Positions 10,053-18,535 of a stretch of DNA of 64,000 nucleotides are shown here, one piece after another. This DNA comes from Planctomycetota bacterium (GTDB taxonomy: Bacteria > Planctomycetota > UBA1135 > UBA2386), in NCBI GenBank assembly GCA_016713175.1, contig JADJPQ010000003.1, forward strand, positions 558,001 to 622,000, in the 5' to 3' direction. The notes below the pieces were generated by a model. That model saw nothing but the letters and a program-made list of their open reading frames with translations, made no database searches and was not told where the DNA came from. Numbering within the stretch: position 1 is the first letter of the stretch; every line of letters starts with the position of its first letter. The position numbers and the translations under genes were made by a program.

Positions 10053-10487
10053 TCAGTCAGCTTCGAGCCCGCGGCGGATCAGCAGTTGGATCAACCGCGG
10101 CATCGCCGCAGCGGCGGCAGGGCCATGGCGTCCGATCGCGCGCGCAGCGTTCTCGCACACCTCTTCGTCGGCGTCGCTGAGCGCATCGACCGGACCCGGC
10201 ACGATCGTCGGGCCAGCACCTGAGAGCAGCCACGCCGCCTGGCGACGCACACACACCGAACGATCGCGCAGCAGCGGCGAATGACGCGCTGCAACCGCCG
10301 CGTTCTCGCTCGCCAGGCCGTAACCGGCGATGCTTGCCTGCCGCAGCGCCTCGGTGTCGCGTTCGGTTTGCAGACGTTGCAACCAGGTGGCTACCGGAAC
10401 GCCGCGGAAGACGGCATCCGGCGCTTGCTGAGTGAAAAGGAGAGTCGGTGCCATCGCGAACAGGCGGCCGAGAAGGAGTCGGACCAT
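10053..10487 (-). CDS. small HEAT-repeat-like protein
   Basis: 144 residues from the ATG at 10487, chosen because the ~100 codons upstream in the same frame have shadow-like composition. An N-terminal hydrophobic segment (MVRLLLGRLFAMAPTLLF) may be a signal or anchor. Then come about three alpha-helical repeats with the HEAT pattern (RRQAAWLLSGAG, CENAARAIGRHGPAAAAAM). These scaffolds bind proteins; the partner is unknown. The gene is divergent from the glycosyltransferase operon. Confidence 0.6.
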   Translation of the reverse strand: MVRLLLGRLFAMAPTLLFTQQAPDAVFRGVPVATWLQRLQTERDTEALRQASIAGYGLASENAAVAARHSPLLRDRSVCVRRQAAWLLSGAGPTIVPGPVDALSDADEEVCENAARAIGRHGPAAAAAMPRLIQLLIRRGLEAD

Positions 10488-10573
10488 GAGGTTGCTTGGA
10501 CGCGGCCGAACAGCGGCGTAGTAGCGGTCGCGGCGACGTTCCGGAAGCGGCCGGCGGCTCCGAAAAACGCGGG

Positions 10574-10594
10574 CAACATGTCCATAATATGTTG
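10574..10594. promoter_or_regulatory. AT-rich dyad between divergent genes (possible operator)
   Basis: Within the divergent 10488-10750 gap there is a strikingly AT-rich pocket around 10575-10606. It contains the inverted repeat CAACAT / ATGTTG, with six-base arms separated by nine bases. The position is suitable for an operator or promoter element acting on the HEAT gene, the glycan operon, or both. No convincing -35/-10 pair could be assigned. Confidence 0.3.
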
Positions 10595-10750
10595 TTGCAT
10601 AAATCGTTACGCCACCAACCACCCCAGGATCTCGCCAGGGACCGGCGTCGTGTCCGTTTTCTACGCACCCGGCAGCCGAATCCGTCCGTCCGCCGCACAG
10701 AACGCGGTCCCTGGCCAACGGCATGACCGTTGCCTTTCCGCGAAGAGCCG

Positions 10751-12004
10751 ATGAATCCCCTGCGGCCTCTTCCCCCACCGACACGCGCCTGGCAGCGCCC
10801 GTTCCGGCTGTTGACCTACAGCCACGACTCGTACGGCCTCGGGCACCTGCGCCGCAGCATCACGTTGGCCACCGCGATGACCGCGCGCGGACCAAACGTC
10901 CACGCGCTGTGCCTGACCGGCTCGCCGGTGCCTGACCAGTTCCCGCTGCCGGAACGCTGCGAGCTGATCAAGATCCCTGCGATCGGCAAGAGTCAAGCTG
11001 GTCAGTATGTCGCGCGCCGACTGCCGGTGCCGTTCGCCGAGATCAGCCGGCTGCGCGCGGATCTGATCACCGCCACCGTCCGTTCGTTCCGACCCGATCT
11101 GCTGCTCGTCGACCACACCGCGACCGGCCCCGGCGAAGAACTGCTGCCGGTACTGCGCCGCCTGCGGCACGAAGGCATGCACACGCGCGTCGTGCTCGGT
11201 CTGCGCGATGTGCTCGACACGCCCGAGCGGGCGCGCCTGGAGGTGCACGGCAACGGCACGGTGGCGGCGATCCGCAGCTTCTACGACCAGGTGCTGGTCT
11301 ACGGTCAGCCGGAGGTCCTGGATGTCGTCACCGCGTACGACCTGCCCGCCGACATCGCCGCCAAGACGACCTACGTCGGCGCGGTCGTGCCGCAGGATGC
11401 CCGGCCGCTGCCACGCACAGCCGACTCGGACACCGCGCCGCGGATCCTGGTGACCGCCGGTGGCGGTGAAGACGGTTTCGAATTGCTGCGCGGCGCGATC
11501 GCCGCGGTCCGCGGACCGCTGCGGGCGCGACCGCTGCACGTGACGGTGGTGACCGGCCCGCTGATGCCCGAGGCAGCGGCCGACGACCTGCGCCGCGCCG
11601 TGCAGGACGATCCGCGGATCGATCTGCTGCGCAGCACACGCGCGATGGAGCTGCTGCTCGACCAGGCCGATCTGGTGATCGGCATGGGCGGCTACAACAC
11701 CGTCTACGAAGCGCTCGCGCGCCAGCTGCCGCTGCTGACCCTGCCGCGCCGGACGCCGCGCGCCGAACAACTCGAGCGGTGCACGCGCCTCGCCGCCGCC
11801 GGTCTGCTGTCGGTCCTGGCGCCGGCGGAAGCCGCTGATCCGCACCGCTTCGCGGCCGCGATCACCCGCGGCCTCGCGCCCGCCGGCGACGCCCGCACGT
11901 TCGCTCTCCGCTGCGATGGCGCGGTCAGAGCTGCCGCGCTGTGTCTGCACCTGCAACGCGAACGACCCGTTGCGCCGCCCGCCATCACCGCCCGCCTGTC
12001 CTGA
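10751..12004 (+). CDS. GT28/MurG-fold glycosyltransferase (COG4671-like)
   Basis: 417 residues from the ATG at 10751 (a TTG at 10730 is possible). The N-terminus has the nucleotide-sugar transferase opening TYSHDSYGLGHLRR, where GLGHLRR corresponds to the glycine-rich GGHxxP loop of MurG. The C-terminal half has VTAGGGEDGFELL and VIGMGGYNTVYEAL followed by LPRRTPRAEQ and RLAAAGL, the donor-binding block of the family. This fits the COG4671 group of predicted glycosyltransferases that occur with other sugar genes. It is the first gene of an operon whose next members overlap or abut. It likely transfers a sugar from a nucleotide donor to a lipid or sugar acceptor at the inner face of the membrane; the donor is unknown. 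Confidence 0.85.
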   Translation: MNPLRPLPPPTRAWQRPFRLLTYSHDSYGLGHLRRSITLATAMTARGPNVHALCLTGSPVPDQFPLPERCELIKIPAIGKSQAGQYVARRLPVPFAEISRLRADLITATVRSFRPDLLLVDHTATGPGEELLPVLRRLRHEGMHTRVVLGLRDVLDTPERARLEVHGNGTVAAIRSFYDQVLVYGQPEVLDVVTAYDLPADIAAKTTYVGAVVPQDARPLPRTADSDTAPRILVTAGGGEDGFELLRGAIAAVRGPLRARPLHVTVVTGPLMPEAAADDLRRAVQDDPRIDLLRSTRAMELLLDQADLVIGMGGYNTVYEALARQLPLLTLPRRTPRAEQLERCTRLAAAGLLSVLAPAEAADPHRFAAAITRGLAPAGDARTFALRCDGAVRAAALCLHLQRERPVAPPAITARLS

Positions 12005-12012
12005 GCCCTGCG

Positions 12013-13236
12013 ATGCCCATCCACGTCGGCTACGTCCTGAAGAAGTTCCCGCGCGCCAGCGAGACGTTCATCCTGAACGAGATCCTCGAACTGCAGCGCC
12101 AGGGCACGCAGGTGACCGTGTTCTCGTTGAACCGGCCCGACGACGGCGTGTTCCATCGCGGCCTGGCCGAACTGCAGCGACCGGTGATCTACCTGCCGAC
12201 GCGCAAGAGCGACGCGTGGCTCGGCCACCTGCAGCAGAACGTCGACCTGCTGCGCCAGGGTGCTCCGCGGCTGTGGGCCGAGATGGAAGACCTGCTGCGC
12301 GCCGCGCGGCCCGACTTCTGGCAGATCCTCGGCCAGGGCCTCGATGTCGCCCTCGCCGCTCGCATAGCCGGCGTGCACCGTCTGCACGCACACTTCGCGA
12401 CGGTGGCGGCCTACGTCGCGCGCACGGCAAACGCGCTGACCGCCCTGCCGTTCAGCGTCACCTGCCACGCCAAGGACATCTACCGCGAGAACGTCACCGG
12501 CGCGCAGTTCCAGAGCCTGCTGGGCCGGGCGGCGTTCGTGGTCACCGTCTGCGAAGCGAATCGGCGGCACATCGAACGCCACCTGACGGCCAGCCTGCCG
12601 CTGCGCGTGCTCTACAACGGCGTCGATGTCGAGGCGTTCCACCCGCGCCACCGCGCCCCAGAAGCGCGCCCGCTGCTGCTCGGCGTCGGTCGACTGGTCG
12701 AGAAGAAGGGTTTCCACGTGCTGCTCGACGCGGCGGCACTGCTCGCCCGCGACGGCATCCGGCCACGCGTGCTGCTGGTCGGTGACGGCGAAGAGCACGA
12801 ACGCCTGACGACGCAGACAGCAGCGCTGCAACTGCGCGACGTCGAGTTCGCCGGCATGCGCACGCACGACGAAGTGCGCAGCCTGTTGACGGGAGCGACG
12901 GCGATGGTGCTGCCGTGCATCGTCGGTGCCGATGGCAACCGCGATGCGCTGCCAACCGTACTGCTCGAGGCAATGGCCGCTGGTGTGCCGGTCGTATCGA
13001 CGCCGGTCGGCGGTGTCGACGAGATCGTCGACGGCGGTCGCGCCGGTGTCCTGGTGCCCGAGAACGACGCGCCGGCACTGGCGCACGCACTGGCCGATCT
13101 GCTGCGCAATCCGGGACGCCGGAGCACCCTCGAACAGGCCGGCCGCGAACGCGCCGAGCAGCGCTTCGATCTGCGCAAGAACGTCGGCACGCTGCGTGCC
13201 TGGTTCGAGAACGCGACATCGGAGGGCCGGGCGTGA
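12013..13236 (+). CDS. GT4-family glycosyltransferase (WcaL-like)
   Basis: 407 residues. The ATG at 12013 gives the family's standard opening (VGYVLKKFPRASETFILNEI), typical of colanic-acid WcaL-like retaining transferases. The motifs HAHFATVAAYVAR, SVTCHAKDIY, LYNGVDVEAFHPR, GVGRLVEKKG and ALPTVLLEAMAAGVPVV (E-x7-E donor-site block) are in the expected order for the two Rossmann domains. It begins eight bases after the previous stop and ends in a GTGA overlap with the next gene. Confidence 0.92.
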   Translation: MPIHVGYVLKKFPRASETFILNEILELQRQGTQVTVFSLNRPDDGVFHRGLAELQRPVIYLPTRKSDAWLGHLQQNVDLLRQGAPRLWAEMEDLLRAARPDFWQILGQGLDVALAARIAGVHRLHAHFATVAAYVARTANALTALPFSVTCHAKDIYRENVTGAQFQSLLGRAAFVVTVCEANRRHIERHLTASLPLRVLYNGVDVEAFHPRHRAPEARPLLLGVGRLVEKKGFHVLLDAAALLARDGIRPRVLLVGDGEEHERLTTQTAALQLRDVEFAGMRTHDEVRSLLTGATAMVLPCIVGADGNRDALPTVLLEAMAAGVPVVSTPVGGVDEIVDGGRAGVLVPENDAPALAHALADLLRNPGRRSTLEQAGRERAEQRFDLRKNVGTLRAWFENATSEGRA

Positions 13237-14402
13237 CGACTCGCGTCGCCTATGTCTGCGCCGATGCCGGCATCCCACCCGATGGCAGCAAGGGCGCGTC
13301 GGTCCACTTCCGTGAGCTGGCGGCGGCGTTCGCGCGCCTGGGCATCGATCTGGACGTGTTCTTCGCGAAAGCGGGTGACGTGCAGGGCCTGCGACCGCAT
13401 CGCGCCCACATCGTGCCCACGCCACGGGCCGCTGGTCTTGCCGGTGAACTCGCGCAGCTCGGTCACGCCAACGCCCTGCTGCAGGCACTGACGACGGCGG
13501 GCCCGCATGCCGCCGTCTACGAACGCTCGTCGCTGTTCGGACTCGCCGGATTGGCACACGCCCGCGCCCTCGGCGTGCCGTTCGTCGTCGAGGTCAATGC
13601 GCCGCTGTGGCGCGAAGCCGCGCAGTTCCGCGGCCTGCAGCTGACCGGGACCGCCCAGGCGGTGTGCCTGGATGTGCTGCGTCAGGCCGATCGGGTGCTG
13701 GCCGTGTCGACGGCATTGGCCGAAGAGCTCGCCACTGCGGGCGTGCCGCGAGCCCGACTGCAGGTGTTCGGCAACGGTGCCGATCTGCGGCGCTTTGGCA
13801 ACGCCGGAATTGCCGAACGGCCGGCGTCGCTGCGCGGCAAGCCGCTCTTGGTGTTCGTCGGTTCGCTGAAGCCATGGCACGGCGTCGGCTTCCTGCTGCG
13901 TGCGTTCGCCGAGCTGCGCCGCCAACAGCCCTGCGGCCTGTGGATCGTCGGCGACGGCCCCGAGCGCGATGCCGTCCTGGCCGCAGCCGCGGCGCTGCCC
14001 GACGACATCGTGCACGAAGGCGCAGTCGCCCACGAACGGATCCCCGGCATCCTGCGCGCCGCCAATGCTGTCGTGGCGCCGTACAGCGCGACGGCCCCCG
14101 CCTACTTTTCGCCGCTCAAGGTCGTCGAGGCGCTCGCGGCCCGGCGGCCGCTGTTGGCAGCGGCGGTGCCGTGCGTCCTCGACACGTTGCACGGCACGCC
14201 GTTGCCCGGCCTGTTCGCCGCCGACGATGTCGATGCCTTCGTCGCGGCCGCCCAGCGCGTGCTTGCCAACGGTCCGGCCGCCATCGCGCCCGAACCGCTG
14301 GTGGGCGATCTCGACTGGACGGCCAAGGCCAGGCGCATCGCCGGCTGGCTCGGCGTGGCGGCTAGACCGCTGGCGCCCGCTGCGGAGGCGATGCGTGGCT
14401 GA
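13233..14402 (+). CDS. GT4-family glycosyltransferase
   Basis: 389 residues from a GTG that overlaps the previous stop by four bases (GTGA), indicating translational coupling. The opening RVAYVCADAGIPPDGSKG, the acceptor-domain block VYERSSLFG, the hinge phrase VFGNGADLRRF and the donor phrases FVGSLKPWHGV, IVGDGPERDAV and YFSPLKVVEALAARRP (E-x7-E region) mark it as a retaining GT4 transferase. It differs clearly from the preceding GT4, so the operon probably makes a glycan of at least three sugars. Confidence 0.9.
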   Translation: MTTRVAYVCADAGIPPDGSKGASVHFRELAAAFARLGIDLDVFFAKAGDVQGLRPHRAHIVPTPRAAGLAGELAQLGHANALLQALTTAGPHAAVYERSSLFGLAGLAHARALGVPFVVEVNAPLWREAAQFRGLQLTGTAQAVCLDVLRQADRVLAVSTALAEELATAGVPRARLQVFGNGADLRRFGNAGIAERPASLRGKPLLVFVGSLKPWHGVGFLLRAFAELRRQQPCGLWIVGDGPERDAVLAAAAALPDDIVHEGAVAHERIPGILRAANAVVAPYSATAPAYFSPLKVVEALAARRPLLAAAVPCVLDTLHGTPLPGLFAADDVDAFVAAAQRVLANGPAAIAPEPLVGDLDWTAKARRIAGWLGVAARPLAPAAEAMRG

Positions 14403-16158
14403 GCGCATCGGCATCCGACGGCGACTCGGCGACGCGCTGCACGTCTGGCGCCGTCTGCTGCCGTACCTGCGCCCACACCGCGGCAAGCTCGCCGGCGCCC
14501 TGGCGTTGACCGTCGTGTTCGTGCTCGCCGATGTGTTGAAGCCATGGCCGCTGAAGGTCGTCATCGACCAGGTGCTGCTCGGCCACGACTGGGAACTGCT
14601 GCCCGATGCGCTGCGCGGGCAGGCTGCAGCCGGCACGCTGCTGGCCTGGGCCTGCGGCGCGGTGCTTCTGCTGGCGACGATCAGCGGACTGGCCACTTGG
14701 TGCCGCGACCTCTGGCTTGCCGACGCCGGCCAACGGGCGGTCAACCGGGTCCGCCGCGATGCGCTGACGCGGATCCTCGGCCAGTCGGTGGCCTGGCACG
14801 AACGCCATCGCGCCGGCGACCTGCTGGTGCGACTGACAGGTGACGCGAACAGCCTGCGCACGCTGCTGCTGGACGGGCTGTTCGCGCTGCTGCGCGAAGG
14901 CCTGCTGCTGGCGGGGACCCTGACGGTGATGCTGCTGCTCGACTGGCGACTGGCGCTGGCGACCGTTGCGGTGCTGCCGGCGATCGGCCTGATGTCGGCA
15001 CTGACCGCGATCTCACTCCGTGCCGCTGCGCGCAAGCAGCGCAAGAAGGAAGGCGAACTCGCGACCTCGGCGCACGAGACGCTGTCGGCGGTTCCGGTCG
15101 TGCAAGCCTATGGCCTCGAGGACCTCGCCACGCATGCGTTCGTCAAGTCGGGCCGCAAGAGCGCCCGCGCGGGCCTCGCGGCCACCCGCCTCGAGGGGCG
15201 CCTCGGTCTGTTCACCGAACTGGCGCTCGCCGCCGGCATCGCGTTCGTGCTGTGGCTCGGCGTCGGTCGCGTGCAGGACGGCGCCCTGACCCCCGGCGAG
15301 CTGGTCGTCGTGCTGACCTACGTGCGCGCGTTCTACAAGCCGATCCGCAAGGGGCTGATGCGCAGTGCCGCGATGGTCCGCGCCGCCGCCAGCGGTGAAC
15401 GCGTGCTCGAACTGCTCGATGCCAGCCCGGACTTGCCGGTGTCGACCAACCCGCGACCGCTGTCGGCGCCGCGCGGCGACCTGGTGTTCAGCGGTGTGCA
15501 CTTCCGCCACGATGACGGTCGGCACGTGCTCACTGGCGTGGACCTGCACGTGCAGGCCGGTGAGCGCATCGCCATCGTCGGCGACAACGGCGCCGGCAAG
15601 ACCACGCTCGCGTCGCTCCTGCCGCGACTGCGCGATCCCGATGCGGGCAGCATCCGGATCGATGGCAACGACTTGCGCGACCTCGATGTCGGCCTGCTGC
15701 GCCAGGCCGTCGCCGTGGTGTTCCAGGAAACCGTGCTGTTCGACGGGACACTGCGCGAGAACATCGCGCTCGGCTCCCCCGGCGCCGACGCCGCCGCGAT
15801 CGCCGCCGCCGCGCAACGGGCCGGCGTCATTGAGTTCGCGACCCGGTGGCCGCTCGGACTGGATACCCCGGTCGGCGCGCGTGGCGCCGAGTTGTCGGGA
15901 GGCGAACGGCAGCGCGTCGCCCTGGCGCGGGCACTGGTCCGCAGCGCCGCCGTCGTCGTGCTGGACGAACCCACGCAAGGGCTCGACCAAAGCGCCGGAC
16001 AGCAGTTCACCGAACGTCTGCTGACGTCGCTGCGTGGCCGCACCGTGCTGCTGATCACCCACGACCCGCGCCTGTTGACCCATGTCGATCGTGTGTTGCG
16101 GCTCGCCGATGGTCGGCTCGTCGAACTGACCGCGGCAACCGCCGGAGGTGCGGCGTGA
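14395..16158 (+). CDS. ABC exporter, fused permease and ATPase (MsbA/lipid-glycan type)
   Basis: 587 residues from a GTG at 14395 that overlaps the upstream gene by eight bases. Residues ~25-320 are the six-helix type IV exporter membrane domain. The ATPase has Walker A GDNGAGKT (396-403), Q-loop VFQET (442-446), signature LSGGERQ (500-506), Walker B VVVLDEP (520-526) and the H-loop in LITHD. The length is that of half-transporters working as homodimers, such as MsbA, which flip lipids or lipid-linked glycans. Placed between glycosyltransferases and kinases, it probably exports the product of the operon. Confidence 0.92.
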   Translation: MAERIGIRRRLGDALHVWRRLLPYLRPHRGKLAGALALTVVFVLADVLKPWPLKVVIDQVLLGHDWELLPDALRGQAAAGTLLAWACGAVLLLATISGLATWCRDLWLADAGQRAVNRVRRDALTRILGQSVAWHERHRAGDLLVRLTGDANSLRTLLLDGLFALLREGLLLAGTLTVMLLLDWRLALATVAVLPAIGLMSALTAISLRAAARKQRKKEGELATSAHETLSAVPVVQAYGLEDLATHAFVKSGRKSARAGLAATRLEGRLGLFTELALAAGIAFVLWLGVGRVQDGALTPGELVVVLTYVRAFYKPIRKGLMRSAAMVRAAASGERVLELLDASPDLPVSTNPRPLSAPRGDLVFSGVHFRHDDGRHVLTGVDLHVQAGERIAIVGDNGAGKTTLASLLPRLRDPDAGSIRIDGNDLRDLDVGLLRQAVAVVFQETVLFDGTLRENIALGSPGADAAAIAAAAQRAGVIEFATRWPLGLDTPVGARGAELSGGERQRVALARALVRSAAVVVLDEPTQGLDQSAGQQFTERLLTSLRGRTVLLITHDPRLLTHVDRVLRLADGRLVELTAATAGGAA

Positions 16159-17453
16159 CCTTGGTGTGTCCGTTGCCTGCGGATCATCAGGATCCGGCGT
16201 TCGCCATGGCGCTGGACCGCGAACGCATGCTGGCCGCCGTGCGCTCGCGACTCGCCAAGGGTGTCGCCGTGCATTCGCTCCGCCCCGACTACGTGCGCTG
16301 GAAGGATCGCGATGGTTCGCTGGTGGGCTGGCGGGCCGACGTCGAGAGCGATGGCCAGTCCGCGACCACGTGGATCACGGTTCGCACCGCGCCGACCGAA
16401 CGTCTGGCCGACGAAGCCGAACGGATCGCCCACCGGGCCGACGAGGACCACGAGGGTCTGCGTGCCTTTGCGTTGGTTCCGGGCGCGGACCTGCTGCTGC
16501 TGTCGTTCCCGCTCGATCGGTTGTTGCCCGATCTGCGCCGCGTCGTGCGAGCGTCGAAGCTGCGCGGGTTGCTCGAAGAGCACTTCCCACACCTGGTGCC
16601 GGCCGGCCTGCGCTTCTCGAAGAGCCGCTGTCGGATGCAGATCGTCCGCTACAAGCCCGAACGGCGCGCCGTGCTGCGTTGGGACGTCGCCTGCGTCGAC
16701 GCGCAGACGACCGTGCAGGCCGAACGGACGCTGTGGGTCCGCGTGCACGCCGAATCGGTCGCCGCCACCGCTCGGCTGGCCCTCGCCGCCGCCAACAACG
16801 CCGATGTGCGCTGTCCACGCCTGCTGGCCGCACCGCACGATCGGCTCCTACTCGAGAGCCATGTCGCCGGGGCGCCGTGGTCTGCGATCGATGCCGCGTC
16901 GTTGCCCCTGGCCGCCGCCACGCTGGCGCGTCTGCACCGCGCCACGCCGCCGCCGCAACTGCCCGCGCGTGGGCCGCTGCAACAGCTCGACCTGGTGCTC
17001 CGCGCCACCGAGGGTCTCGGCCGCCTGCGCCCCGCACTCGGCCGCATCGCCGCGGCCATCGCCGACGAACTGACGCACCGCGTCCCGGCCGCGAGTTCGC
17101 CCGTGCTGCTGCACGGCGATTGGCATCGTGGCCAGGTGCTGCTCGCCGACGACGCCGGTTTCTGCGACTTCGACCGCGCCTGCAGCGGCCCGCCGGCCCT
17201 CGACCTGGCGACGTTCCACGCCCACGAGATGTTGACGAGTCCCGAACATGCCGATGCGCACAGCGATGCCTTGCTGTCCGCCTACGCGCAACACTCGACC
17301 CCGCCGACGCCGCACGAACTGGCGTGGTGGCAGGCCGGAGAACTGATCCGCATCGCCATGACGCCGTTCCGCCGGCTCGCCGCGGACTGGCCAGAGGTGG
17401 CGTTCTCCTTGCTCGAACGCGCTGCCGTGGCCGCGCAGAGGGTACGCGCGTGA
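16155..17453 (+). CDS. APH-fold phosphotransferase (1)
   Basis: 432 residues from a GTG in a GTGA overlap with the exporter gene. The kinase C-lobe shows the aminoglycoside/choline-kinase catalytic loop LHGDWHRGQ (319-327) and the metal-binding loop FCDFD (336-340), followed by PALDLATF. A basic block YKPERRAVLR (167-176) is shared with the next gene's WRPGRRAVLR, so the two are paralogues. Family members phosphorylate hydroxyls of small molecules or sugars. Within a glycosyltransferase-exporter operon a sugar or glycan-intermediate kinase is more plausible than antibiotic resistance. Confidence 0.82.
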   Translation: MTLVCPLPADHQDPAFAMALDRERMLAAVRSRLAKGVAVHSLRPDYVRWKDRDGSLVGWRADVESDGQSATTWITVRTAPTERLADEAERIAHRADEDHEGLRAFALVPGADLLLLSFPLDRLLPDLRRVVRASKLRGLLEEHFPHLVPAGLRFSKSRCRMQIVRYKPERRAVLRWDVACVDAQTTVQAERTLWVRVHAESVAATARLALAAANNADVRCPRLLAAPHDRLLLESHVAGAPWSAIDAASLPLAAATLARLHRATPPPQLPARGPLQQLDLVLRATEGLGRLRPALGRIAAAIADELTHRVPAASSPVLLHGDWHRGQVLLADDAGFCDFDRACSGPPALDLATFHAHEMLTSPEHADAHSDALLSAYAQHSTPPTPHELAWWQAGELIRIAMTPFRRLAADWPEVAFSLLERAAVAAQRVRA

Positions 17454-18535
17454 CTTCTCGACCGACCGGACCATTGACGGCGCTGCTCGCGGCCGTGCCG
17501 ACACCCGAGCCTGGCACCGAACTGATCCTGCGGCCCCATGGCGACGAGCCGATCGCCATCCTGCGACCGGACGGCCGCCCGCCGCGGGTCTTTGCCTGGC
17601 GCCATGGTAACGCGATCGAACTGGCGGCTGCCGACGACACGCGCCTGCCGGGACATCGGCTGCTGGCGGATCGCGCGCTGCTGCAACGGCTGACGGCGCC
17701 GCTGCTGGGGCCGATCGCCGACAGCAGCCTCGTCGCATGGCGGCCGGGGCGACGTGCGGTCTTGCGGGTTCGCGGCGCCAACGGCCGCACGCTCTGGCTG
17801 AAACTGCTCGACAAGAAGACCTGGCGGCGCGCCGTCGTAGCGTTCGCGGCGTTTGCCGACCACGACGACGCCGACGCATTGCACTTCGCCCGACCGCTGA
17901 CGCTGCTCGATGAGCATGCGGCCTACCTGGCCCCGCATGCGAACGGCATCCCGCTGCGCACCTGGCTCGCCGGCGACCGACCAACCCCGCTCGACCTGCT
18001 CCGTCGCGCGCTCAGCCTGCTGGCAACCACGCCGACCACCACGGCGTTGCCGGCCACCGACTTCGCGACCGCGCGCGCAGCGGCCATCGCCATGCTCGAC
18101 AAGGGCGCCGCCATGCAACCGCAACTGGCCGGGCTGGCGGCTGCCATCGCCACCATGACACCACCACCGGCAAACCGCGGCTTCGTGCATGGCGACCTGC
18201 ACGACAAGCAGGTCTTCCTCGACGAAGCCGCCGGACGCGCGACCCTCATCGACCTCGAGGGTGTGAGCCTCGGCGATCCGACCTTCGACCTCGTCAACCT
18301 CGCCGAGCACTTGCGGCTGCGCGACCTGCAACAGCAACGGCATGACACCGGCCTCGCCGACGCGGTGCTGGCCGCCGTCAGCGAACGGTCGCGCGACGAA
18401 CTGTTGCCCTGGCAGGCGGTGATCCGGGCGCGCCTGTGCGGCGTCTACGCCCTGCGCCCACGCTGGACGGCGCTGACCGCGGTGCTGCGCGAAGAGGCTG
18501 CGACCCTGGTGGAGGCCTGCCGATGCGCCTGCTGA
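17450..18535 (+). CDS. APH-fold phosphotransferase (2)
   Basis: 361 residues; the GTG at 17450 again overlaps the preceding stop by four bases. Catalytic loop FVHGDLHDKQ (245-254), metal loop IDLEG (267-271) and GDPTFDLVNL (276-285) are all intact, so it should be active. It is a shorter paralogue of the kinase immediately upstream; the pair may act on successive intermediates or as a heterodimer. Substrate unknown. Confidence 0.82.
   Translation: MTSRPTGPLTALLAAVPTPEPGTELILRPHGDEPIAILRPDGRPPRVFAWRHGNAIELAAADDTRLPGHRLLADRALLQRLTAPLLGPIADSSLVAWRPGRRAVLRVRGANGRTLWLKLLDKKTWRRAVVAFAAFADHDDADALHFARPLTLLDEHAAYLAPHANGIPLRTWLAGDRPTPLDLLRRALSLLATTPTTTALPATDFATARAAAIAMLDKGAAMQPQLAGLAAAIATMTPPPANRGFVHGDLHDKQVFLDEAAGRATLIDLEGVSLGDPTFDLVNLAEHLRLRDLQQQRHDTGLADAVLAAVSERSRDELLPWQAVIRARLCGVYALRPRWTALTAVLREEAATLVEACRCAC

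Noticed and set aside
16155..18535. Aminoglycoside resistance function for the two APH-fold proteins
   Set aside because: The fold is shared by many small-molecule kinases. Both genes are embedded and translationally coupled in a glycan export operon, and nothing points to antibiotics.
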